Part shown: one piece after another, positions 1 to 12,300 of the stretch | How the letters are laid out: each line of letters begins with the position of its first letter | Numbering within the stretch: the stretch's first letter is position 1 | Origin: Gordionus sp. m RMFG-2023 | Taxonomy: Eukaryota; Nematomorpha; Gordioida; Chordodea; Parachordodidae | Reading direction: 5' to 3' | DNA: 64,000 nucleotides | Assembly (NCBI RefSeq): GCF_954871325.1 | Contig: NC_088777.1 | Span: 44,493,366 to 44,557,365 of the forward strand | The notes under the pieces: model-generated | Databases searched by the model: none | The model's input: the letters and a program-made list of their open reading frames with translations, nothing else | What the model was told of the DNA's origin: nothing | Program-made: the position numbers and the translations under genes

Positions 1-357
1 TTTTGTACATATTAGTAATAGTAATTGATTATTATATATTAACTAATTTAACTTATTTTATTGGTGGCCAACACTCAAAAAAACTTTATAAAAAAAATAA
101 GAGACACTATTATTAATTTGATTTAGAAAAAAATAAATGTATATTTAAATATGTTAAGTAATAACCAATGAAGAGGTCAAAAATTACACAATAGAATACG
201 ATTCTATTATGATTAAATTATCATTGATTAGCAATCCTTTGACTGTTTGTTGCAATTTAAACTATGCACTATGATTTCAAATTTATTATATATCAACATT
301 TTTGTCATGTTGAATTATTTAAGTGTTCATTCATTTTTGAACATATGATTTTTTAAA

Positions 358-3300
358 ATGTTTAAAAAACTTTTGCTAATTATTAATGAAAATTATATTA
401 ACCAAATAGCACTTCTGAATGATAAGCTTGAAGCCAATGATATATTGTTTATATATTATAAATCTGATTCTTTATTAAATTTGAATGGCGGAAATAAAAA
501 TAATTTAAATAAATTACTCAAAAATATATTTCAAATCTACACATATTTTACTCAAAAATTATTTTTATTAAAGTATTATAGAATATTATTAAGAATGATG
601 TTTTGAATTATATTTATAAAGAATAGATGTCCGAATATTATTATCGCATTTGAAAGATACCAAACATATTTATGAAAACTTTGCATTTGAAAATATATAT
701 GTCTTAACTAATATTGAGGTTGATGGAATTTTAGCAACATTCTCTCCAAAATTACGAAATATTAAATATATTTTAGAAGAAAATTTGTCAATAATTAATG
801 AGAAAATAAATATAGTTATTTTAAACAATTGTATAACAATAAAACCACTTTTTGATGTTGTTGCCTTTGGAGGGACATTTGATAGACTCCACAATGGCCA
901 TAGATATTTATTGACACATGCTTGCCTAATTTCTAAGACAAAATTAATATGTGGCATTACAGATAACTCAATGCTAAATAGTATATTGATTATATTTTAT
1001 ATTTTTTATATATATATCCTATTTGTTACATTATTAAATTTTAAAATTCTTTTCTAAAAATAATATTTTTAAATGAGTTTTATTTAAAAAATAATTTTAA
1101 CTTGTCTTTCATATCAGTATTTTTACAAAATGATTTTATAGATAAGGAATTAGGTGATTTGATATGTCCCATTGACCAAAGGAAACATGATGTACAAGAT
1201 TTTTTGACTAGTGTTGATTCAACCCTCCAGTAAGCAAAAACTATAAACAAAATTATAAAAAAAATGGACTGCTTATTTTTATTTTCCAATGCTGAATTGG
1301 TTTTTTCAATACTTTGATTTTTATCTATATTTATACCTATTTATTCAGCTTGGATGTTACAATAAGTTACAATTTTTAAATATTTCTAGATTTTCCACAC
1401 CAACATTGTATGACATCTATGGACCTACAATTTTTGAACCAAATATCTCTTGTTGTGTTGTGACAAAAGAAACTACCAAAGGTGGGGAAAAAATCAACGA
1501 AGAAAGGATTAAAAGAGTTTAATAAATAATCACCCCAATAAACAATTATTATATTATGATTTTATTTCTATAAATCTAATATGTCAATCAGAAGTGGCAT
1601 ATTCCTTGTAACCAATCAATCATTGCTTCAGTGTTGGTAAATCCTCTATCTTTTAGCCGAGTTTGATCTGGATCTAAAAACGATGAAACGAAGTTGATTG
1701 ACAAAAACTTTCACCTTAATTTCAAGGTATTCACCAAAAAGATAGTTCAACCTTCAAGGATGTTGAGTCAGATTAGCCAATGGCGCAATACTAATTTGAC
1801 CATTATTGTATTTATTTTTGAATCCACATATAACTGCTGCTTTCCTAACTATTACATTTATTTTTGAATCCAAATATAACTGCTGCTTTCCTCTATAATA
1901 CCATTTTATTTGTTTTTAACTTTTATATTACTTTTTAGGGTTTACAACCTCTCCAACTTTACATCGTGGATTACGTAAGTGATTTAGAAGAAACCGACAA
2001 CCCAGGTATCGAAAAAGTTAACAATTCCTCACCGGCACTCAATCATAATCACAATGGCAATAATGAGACCCTTCAAGTAAAACTTAGTTCAACCCATCTT
2101 AGAAAGTTATCGTTGGGAACCTACGTAGAAAAAGTATTTTAAATATCAATGAAGTGCAATTTTAAAAGGGGCTTTGTATTTAAATTAGTTATGTTTTTGC
2201 TAGTTTTTTTTAAAAAATAAATACTGGAAAATTCTTTTGAAAAGGAAAATAATTATGAGGCAACTATCTCAGTCCTCGGATCTCAATGAGTGCCACTTTT
2301 TTGCTCCCCCCCACCCTTTTATATGTTTTTTTTTAATATAGTTTATATTTCTTTTAAAATTGTTTACATGATTTTTAAATATTGATTTACATTTTTTTTT
2401 GAGTGAAATATCGAAACCTTATGTACAATTCGCAACTCTATCACCACTCGCGACTATGATAAGAAATCATATAATTTTATGGTTCTTTTTTTTAAGATGC
2501 TTTTATTTGAGTTTGACATATTTGATTTAAACGTTAGTTTGAAATATACATATAAATTTGTAAAAATAAAGTAAAATATAAAATTTAAATATTATTTTGT
2601 ATTAAATTTAATCTATCAAAAAAAAAACCATAAAAGGAGCAATTAATCTAAATTTTTTAATATGCAAGTATTAAATTTTATTTTAGAGAAAACATTAATA
2701 TCATTAACCCTTTATAGAGAGGTCATAGGCAAGTAAATATTTTTTTAGACGTAAATATAAATGGAAATAATACAGGAATGTGAAAATAACGAAATCATAT
2801 AAATAACAAATCATCGGTTTAGTATTATAGTGTTCTATATTTAACATTTTTGCAAAGAGCCTTTTTTTTTTATAGATAAATCAATTCTTTTCAGTACCTT
2901 ATTCTTCCCATATCAGCAAACATAATTCCCGATTTGGATCGATTTTTAACAATGGCTCGATTAAGATTTTAAGCCAAAATAATATAATGCAATCTTCGAG
3001 ATTTGGCAAATAGAGATCCAAACGCCATATAAGTGCAAAATCTAAAATCTTACTTATTATTACTTTGGCTAAAATCTATTTTCAAAAATCGAACAAAATT
3101 GGGAACATTGTTATTGTTAATATGGAAGAAATAACAAATGCTAAAATATAATTTAAAATAATTCTTCGTTAGCATTATTATAATGTGATCTCTTATTTCA
3201 GTTTTCAATTAATACTTAAATGCTCTCTTGAAATTTTTTTAAAAATGGATTTAGTTAGAACATTATAATTCTAATACTCAGACAACGAAAATGTAATTTT

Positions 3301-6300
3301 GAGTGAAATTAGTATACTGTAAAATTTTAAATGATTTCATTTATAACGGTAGTACAGGAAATGCGATCCTTTTAAAGTAACGTTTTGCAATATTTCTTGT
3401 AACATTCTGCGTTTTCCTTTTATTTTTGTTTTGAGTAACATTTGGTGTTACGCATTAGCGTTACTTTTTAAATTAAATAAAATCACTTTTAAAATAAACT
3501 CCATTTATAAAATAATCTCTGCTTAGGGTTGTATATATATAAAATTAACATTCTGTCCACTTTAAGAAATAAAATTAATGCTCTATTTAAATAATGGTTT
3601 TTATTATATTTATGGAAAATGGGAAAGGGTGGGGGGGGGGGGTAGATAAAAGTAACTACGCATACTCGCAAAAAACGTTTCGCTCTTATATAGAAATTTT
3701 TTGAGAGTGTGCTCTAATTAAATTTAGACGGAATATAAGAGTAACTCAACACGCATGCTCGGAAAAAAATTTTCTCTCGTATATAGAAATTTTTTAGGTG
3801 TGGGCTCCAATTAAATCTAGACGTTCTCGGCCCCCTTTTGTCCACTAATGAAATATTTTTTAATTATTACAAAAAAGATATGTTCTTCTATTTTAAAAAA
3901 GCATCCTAATTGTTTCTCGAAAGGCCGCGCTATTCGTTTACCTTTTTCGATTTCCTCATCGCTATACATAATAGGCTTGACTGGTGGAATATGCTCGGGA
4001 AAATCTCGCTTCGCCCATTTATTCGCCTCCTCATTCTTTTCTACTTCCGCAACCGATACACCTAAAAAGTTAGGCGAACTCAAATTTAATCACCCTCCGC
4101 GAATAATCGACTGTGATGCACTGTGCCACGCCATATACGAGGAGGGGAGTGTTTACGATTCTCATATCGTGGCGGAGCTGACTAGAAAGTTTGGCATTGG
4201 GATTTTATCCGAACTTGGCCATGGTAAGATAGACAGGAAGAAGTTGGCTGGTCTCGTCTTTGGAAACGAGGTATTTTTTTAAAAAAGTATGGCAGTATCC
4301 TGGTTTGTCTTATATCTAAACAACGGTCTGTCCCGTCTATATAGCTTCCTCTAAACCAGTGTTGTTAAAGTCAATTCATATTCTAATATTATAGAAAATT
4401 TATTGACCGTCATTGAACAGCTATGTCCATTAAATTGTTTTTACTCCTAATGAAATTTAAGATACAACCCATTACTTTTATTGTTTTTCATATTCTTTAT
4501 CATTAAGTTTTTTTTAGATGTAAAAACTAATTAGTTAATTAAGGGTTTTTTTTCTTAATTTTTTTTAACATAAACTTAAACATCATCCTATTCGATCGAT
4601 AATTTGAGCAATTTACTAATAATTTTTTTTTTTAAATTAAAAAAATATATATAAGTATGTAAGTGTTTTTAAACGACTGGATTTAAGCCGATTTTTGAAA
4701 ACGGCTAACTAAATATTTTAACCAGAAAAATATTGCTTAGGTCTTGAGATATTTTTAATAGATGTCTAAACTTTTGTCCTATCTATGAGCAAAATTGTTA
4801 GGCTTGATAATATTTTTCTATATAAATTATTGAGTTAGCAATGTTTAAAAATCGGCCCAAATTGAGCCCTTTAACAACATTACAAATGTGAACGTATCTA
4901 TGTTATAATTTTTTTCGATTTTTTTAAAGATAAAACTAAATTAAAGCATTTTTAAACTAATATAATAATTAAGAGATAGGCCGAGTGTTTAACTGATAAT
5001 TAATATTACAATAACCATTATTGTATTGTAATTTTTTTCCTCTTCATATTTTATTGAATTATTTTTTTTTGTCACCCTTTATTATAGTTGGGAATGTAAT
5101 AAGCCTTTCTATATGTAAAATTGAAAACTTTATCACATATATTCTCTATATGAAATTTTATGTTGAAATTTAATAGTCACGAAAATAAAATTTATGGCAA
5201 TGTTAGGGTTTAATTAATGATAATTTTCAAAATTTCACCGTACAGAAATGTTTAACTTAACAGTATATTTATTTTTTTTTTACCCTTTTTTTTTTGAATA
5301 AATTGGTTTTATTTTTCTTTAAAACAATAAATATAAAAAAAAATATAATTGATAATAATAATGAATTTCCACTTTTTTTTTTTAGTTTATATAAGATTAT
5401 TATTTTTTTTATAAATATTAAATTATTATTTATTTTTTTTTACATAATAAATATTAAAAATATTTATATAATGACGTTCAAGATGACTGCGCGAAACAAA
5501 AAAAAAATATTAAAAATAAAATTTCAAACAAAAAAATATTTATATAATGACGTTCAAGATGACTGCGCGAAACTAAAAAAAAATATTAAAAATAAAATTT
5601 CAAGCAAAAAAAAAATATTTCATGACTCATACAAAAAAAATAATAAAACTATTTATAACACGCCCCCATTAAATGAAAACCCTTGAACATACAAAAAAAA
5701 TTAAAATTGTTGTTTAATTTAATCTCGGAACTGCGGAGGTATTATCATCTTGGGTTAATTATCATTATTAGTATTATTACTTTCTATGTGCTTTAACTCG
5801 AGAATTGCTAAGATATTTATCCCTCTCTCCTCGCCGCATCATGGCTAGATCTCAATCTTTCAGACTCTACTCTCTTCCGTATCTGTTCTACGTGTCTAAC
5901 TCCTTCCTTTCCGTCCACGAATTTTACTCTCACCATTTTATGCCCCATGTTCTGTATAATTATTCCTGACTCCCATTTTCTGGTACCTCCAAAAATTCTC
6001 GCCCATACGGTCTGACCATTCACAAATTCACACTGATTATCCATTGAATTTTCCTCCTGCGCCGGTTTGGGTCTTTAGAAATCCAACTGAATACGAGTTC
6101 TACGGCCCAAAAACTTTTCTGCTGGGGACAATTCCTCTCCCTTTCGACTATTGTTATAATACGCAATCGCTATCCAAATCTCTCCACCCCCATATTTCGA
6201 CTTCCTCAACCAACTCTTTACCACCGCCACCATCCTTTCCGCCTGCCCATTCGAGCTTGGGTGGTAAGGAGGTGCCAAAATGTGTCTCGCCCCAGTTTCA

Positions 6301-9300
6301 GTACAAAAAACTTTAAATTGTTTACTTATAAAAGCGGGTCCTCCATCCGACACGACTATTTCCGCTACCCCAAACTTTGCCCAAAGATCTTTTAACGTCT
6401 TAATTACTACTTGCGTTGTTAACCCCTTTACTTCTTGATACTCTACCCATTTTGAGTAAGCGTCCACTACGAGGAGATATATTTTATTTTCGAAGTCGAA
6501 AAAGTCTAAGTGTACTCTTTCCCATGGTTGAGTAGCCCTAGGCCAAATACTTTTCTTGTCCTTTCGAGGCATACTTGCCCATGAATTACACATTTCACAA
6601 CTTCTCACCATATTCTCGATTTCTTTATTCATGCCAGGCCACCATACGTATTCCCGCCCCCATTGTTTCATTCGTTCCATACCCTGATGTCCAGCATGGA
6701 TCATTGCCTTTACTGCCTCCCGCAATCTGGACGGCACCACTCCCCGACTTCCTCGTACCACACACTCGTCCACTATCGTTAGCTCTTTCTCCACTTGCTT
6801 GAACTTCTTGTCCCCATCTCGCCATTGCTTCCGACCCAATATGCACGCTTTGATTCTCGTCAACTCGCGATCTTTTAAAGTAGCATTTTTGAGTTGTTCC
6901 CATGCAACTGGTCCTCCTTTAGATATTCCGACTATCGCTCTAATCAACCCGTGCTCATCCTCTTCATCCATATCTTTCGACCTACTCGTTTCGCAATCCT
7001 CTCCCGCTCCACATCTAGAAAGAATATCCGGTAAGTAATTTTCTCTTCCTCGTCGGTATTTCACTTGCACGTCGAAACTGCCTACCAGCAATAGCCATCG
7101 CTGCAACCTAGGCGACAACATGAGCTCCTTGTTGTCCTTTCTGAAAAGATGAACCAAGGGCTTGTGATCCGTATATATGACAAATCGACGTCCGATCAAG
7201 TATTCCCGACATTTAGTCAATCCAAATATAACCGCTAGCGCTTCTTGCTCGATCACTGAATATCTTGTCTCGGCCTCTCTAAAGATTCTTGAGAAAAATA
7301 AAATAGGTCTCTCCAATTCGTCTATACAATGTAATAGCGCTCCACCCACACCCCTATTCGAAGCATCAACGGCCAATATCACTGGCACATCGTTATCAAA
7401 ACACACTAGTACTGGTTCCCTTCCAATCCTCAATTTCAACTCCTCAAAAGCCTCCTCCTGTTCAATCTTCCATTCAAATCTTTCTCCTTTCTTTAACAAT
7501 TTATACAACGGCGCCGCTATCTGCGCGAAGCCTTCCACAAAACGGTGATAATAATTCACCATTCCCAAGAAAGCTTGTACTTCCACTTTATTATTAGGCT
7601 TCAACATGCTTGTTATATTTGCCATATTTTTGTCTAAAGGTCTGACCTCTTTCCCATTGATTTTATGCCCCAAATATACGATTTCTGATACTCCCAACAC
7701 ACTTTTTTCAACGCTTGCCCGCAATCCTTTATCCTGGATCCTTTTGAACACCTCCTCCAATCTTCGTTCGTGTTGCTCGGGAGTCTTTCCCATCACTAAT
7801 ACGTCATCCATGTAGTAAAATACTCCCTCTAGTCCTTGAAAAACTGCCGCCATCGTTCGTTGAAAAATTGGAGCCGACACGCTAAGTCCAAACGGCAATC
7901 TACAGAAGGCATACAATCCCTTCGGAGTCGTGATCGTTAATAGCTTTTGTACCTCGGGTTTCACCTTCAATTGTAAGTAAGCGTTCGAAAAGTCCACCTT
8001 TGAAAAATATATGCTACCCTTTAAATTAGCTAATATTTCTTCAATCCTAGGTAACGGATATTTTATCTCCACAACCCACGGGTTTAGCGTGACCCGAAAA
8101 TCAGCGCATAAACGAAGCTTTCCATTGGCCTTCTTCACGGGTACTAACGGTGTTGCCCATTCGCTATATTCCACTGGACAAACAATGCCCTTCTGCACCC
8201 ACTGCTCCAATTCCTTGTCTACTTCATTTCGCCATTCGAACGGTATCCGACGTAATGCACAAAACTTGGGCACATATCCCTCCTTTAATTTGATATCCAC
8301 TTCATAATCTCGGAGACAACCCAACTTCTCATCAAAAATCTCCTTGTAATTTTTCATCAAGTTTCTCACTCCCTCTTGTACTTTGATCATACCAAATATC
8401 TCTCTATCCCGCAATTCCCTCTCTTCCCGTCGTCTCGTTTCCTTTCCATCCATTTCCATTTGTTGGCTATGTGTTCCCTTAGTATTTCCTTGTTCCAAAT
8501 CATCATCTTCTCTAGTCTCTTCTTCTGGCAACATTATTTTCCCATCTGCCAATCTCTCCAGCTCCGCTTCAAACTTTCCTTGATCATGAATTTCTTTCTG
8601 TTCTTCAGTATCATTTCTTTCTTCCATTCTCCCAAAGTCGCGACAACTCCTAAAATTCTCTCCAATACCTCCCCTAAAATTCTCCCCAATACCTCCCCTA
8701 TAGTTCCCCCCAAAACCTCCCTTATAATTTCCCCCGATACCTCCCCTATAGTCCCCCCCGAAACCTCCCTTATAATTTCCCCCGATACCTCCCCTATAGT
8801 TCCCCCCGATACCTCCCCTATAATTCTCCCCAATACCTCCCCTATAATTCCCCCCAATATCTCCCCTATAATTCCCCCCGATACCTCCCCTATAATTCTC
8901 CCCAATACCTCCCCTAAAATTCCCCCCAATATCTCCCCTATAGTTCCCCCCGATACCTCCCCTATAATTCTCCCCAATACCTCCCCTAATTCCCCCTAAT
9001 ACTCCCCCCAATATCTCCCCTATAATTCCCCCCGATACCTCCCCTATAATTCTCCCCAATACCTCCCCTAAAATTCCCCCCAATATCTCCCCTATAATTC
9101 CCCCCGATACCTCCCCTATAGTTCTCCCCAATACCTCCCCTAAAATTCCCCCCAATATCTCCCCTATAATTTTCCCCCGATACCTCCCCTATAATTCTCC
9201 CCAATACCTCCCCTAAAATTCCCCCCAATATCTCCCCTATAGTTCCCCCCAAAACCTCCCCTATAGTTCCCCCCGATACCTCCCCTATAATTCTCCCCAA

Positions 9301-12300
9301 TACCTCCCCTAAAATTCCCCCCAATATCTCCCCTATAGTTCCCCCAAAACCTCCCCTATAGTTCCCCCCGATACCTCCCCTATAATTCTCCCCAATACCT
9401 CCCCTAAAATTCCCCCCAATATCTCCCCTATAGTTCCCCCCGATACCTCCCCTATAATTCTCCCCAATACCTCCCCTAAAATTCCCCCCAATATCTCCCC
9501 TATAGTTCCCCCCAAAACCTCCCCTACAGTCTCTAACAACCCTATTATCCTCTCTTCTCCTTTCCCCTTCCAAAAAGGTTTCAATTCCTGGCAATCTCTC
9601 TCCATACCACAAATTCATATCTCTATTTTCTTCATATCTTGCAACAGGTAAAAATACACCACACCATGCGAATACCCCCCAAAAACCACAATCTGGACCA
9701 ATTCGGGTGATCCAATCCCATCCCACTACTGACTCTACTTTTCGATCTACTAACCATAAGTCCAAAATCTCCACTCTATTCTCTAATACCACCTTTAACT
9801 CCACCCTTCCCATCACTGCGACTTCTGATCCATCCAACTGACGGATCTTGATGTCCTCCCGTTTAATTATCCCTTCCGACCAAATACTCTGATATTTCTC
9901 ATATCCCATCACGGATATGGCTGCCCCGGTATCAAATAACATGGATACCATATTTCCATTCAAATTTATCCAAACTCTAGGGCAAGGATCATGTATCCTT
10001 TCCTCTTGTATCATATATATGCCCTTTGATACCCAATCTTTCTCACTATAATCTAATCTTTCCATCTCTTTCGCCCAAAGCCCCCCGACCTTTGCGGCAT
10101 GCTCTTTGCCATCATATAGTCACAAATACTCGCAATCTCTCGCCCCATGTCCTTCCTCCCGGCAACGGAAACAGATTCTATTCTGCTCTTTATTCACAGC
10201 CAAAAATGGTATTCCTACCTCTTTATTTTTTTCACTTTCTATAATTCTAACATTTGGAGCACTTTGCCCCATGTCCCTCTGCGGAAAACCGCCTCTAGTT
10301 TTGAAATTACCCACATTGCATTCCTCCCTATTATGACCAAATCGACCACAACCTGCACATCGTAGCTTATCACGTCTTCCTGAACAAAACGTGGCTATAT
10401 GTCCATATTTTCCACATTCAAAACATTTCGTTTCTTGGCAATCTCTGACCATATGTCCCTGTCTTCCGCAATTATAACAATTCATTCTCCCCCTTACTCT
10501 TGAATCAAAGTTGGGTCTCATTTCTCCTCTCCTTCCCTGTGAACTTTCTCTAGGTCCCCTATATGTCCCCAATCTCTGATTAGTATATGAATCTCTCCTT
10601 TCAGGCCTATAGGTTAATTTATCTAATTCGCTATCCGTCCACCCATTAATTAACTCCTGCACTGGGAACCATGTTACCTTTCCCATAACATCCTCTTCCC
10701 CATTATGTCCTTCTATAGTCAATGTCTGCCCCTTTATTTTCACACTTCGACTTCTTCTCAACTTTCTTCCCCATATTAAGCTACACATCCATATTACTAA
10801 TATAACCAATGCCCCAAAAATATTATACTGTATTTCCCAGTATTTTACAAATTTTAAACTTTTCATTTCGACCTTATAAAAAATTTATAATTAATTTCAA
10901 AATAAAAATTTTTGTTATTTGTAATGTTAATAGATATGATATTATTAATAGTGTAAACAACCCAATAATACACATGTACATCTACAGTTAATAAGTCTAA
11001 AGATACGACAAAAATTTGGGCAAGTGTAACAGATTTACAACTCGTAAAATTCGGACAGCACTTCCGTACGATAAGACTTTTTTTTTTATTTTGAGAGAGA
11101 AGAGAAAAGAAAAAAAAATAAATGGACAGCTGATGTCGATGATGAAGACGATGTACAATTCACTTCAAGACTCAAATACCACTATATGATATTTTTCACT
11201 CGAAGACTCAAATACCACTATATGATATTTTACCGTAGATGTAGATGAAGACGATGTCACTTCAAGACTCAAATACCACTATATGATATTTTCCACTCGA
11301 AGACTCAAATACCACTATATGATATTACGACAACCGCACTAACCAGGTTGCTTTGTATAAACACGGCACCAATTTCAAAATTTCACCGTACAGAAATGTT
11401 TAACTTAACAGTATATTTATTTTTTTTTTACCCCTTTTTTTTTTTGAATAAATTGGTTTTATTTTTCTTTAAAACAATAAATATAAAAAAAAATATAATT
11501 GATAATAATAATGAATTTCCACTTTTTTTTTTAGTTTATATAAGATTATTATTTTTTTTATAAATATTAAATTATTATTTATTTTTTTTTTACATAATAA
11601 ATATTAAAAATATTTATATAATGACGTTCAAGATGACTGCGCGAAACAAAAAAAAATATTAAAAAATAAAATTTCAAACAAAAAAATATTTATATAATGA
11701 CGTTCAAGATGACTGCGCGAAACTAAAAAAAAAATATTAAAAATAAAATTTCAAACAAAAAAAAAATATTTCATGACTCATACAAAAAAAATAATAAAAC
11801 TATTTATAACAATAATGTTTATGAATATTGAAAGTAAAGTATAAATTACGAGTCTACATTTAAAAATATTTTTCTATTATTTAAAAATTAAAGAGGGGGA
11901 TTGGATATACTTCTGACTTTCACTAGTAATGTGATGATGGTATAAAATTTGGATCTAATATGTGAACCGACTTTTATCTTAATATTTTCTTCCATAAGAG
12001 ACACTACCTTCCTTATTTTGATCATTTTTTTTTGAGTTCTTATTTGTTTTCGTTGCATAGGAATTTGCCCTCAGTTTATTCGAGTAATGTCCGAATAGCG
12101 ATAAGAAATTTTCTCAATTCCGCATGGAAATTTATTCCTATCATGTCCAATTTCTTGCTTGCTTAAAGGGTACATTTTGCTTTTGCAAATAAAAAAAAAT
12201 TCCTTGAGAAAGTTCTATCATCCTGGTCAGATCGGCTTTCATTTAACAATTCTCATCTCTAGCTAATAAGTTGAACGACGAACATAATATAAATAACATA

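Larger units (their letters stand above)
5224..11811 (-). mobile_element. Ty3/gypsy-type LTR retrotransposon, antisense in COASY intron 6
   Basis: About 6.6 kb between two direct LTRs (5224-5660 and 11372-11811). In element order on the - strand: 5' LTR, a primer-binding-like TGGTGCCGTG next to it, a leader with short tandem repeats, gag-like zinc-knuckle region, aspartic protease, a glycine-rich tandem repeat, reverse transcriptase, RNase H, integrase, then a G-rich polypurine-like tract before the 3' LTR. A possible 4-bp target duplication, ATAA, flanks it. The LTRs are nearly identical by eye apart from homopolymer lengths, suggesting recent insertion. The coding region looks largely preserved but broken, with roughly two or three breaks. 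Integrase C-terminal type and tRNA primer were not determined. Confidence 0.88.

Noticed and set aside
670-1289. - strand open frames opposite COASY exons 2 and 3
   Set aside because: They are shadows; the + strand carries the HNGH motif and in-phase splice sites.
5294-5686. 130-codon + strand frame in the LTR
   Set aside because: Low-complexity K/N/I/F translation of AT-rich LTR sequence; the element is on the - strand.
8376-8999. Long + strand open frames over the C-rich repeat
   Set aside because: Shadow of the 24-bp repeat, which is open in several frames on both strands; the RT and protease parts are on the - strand.
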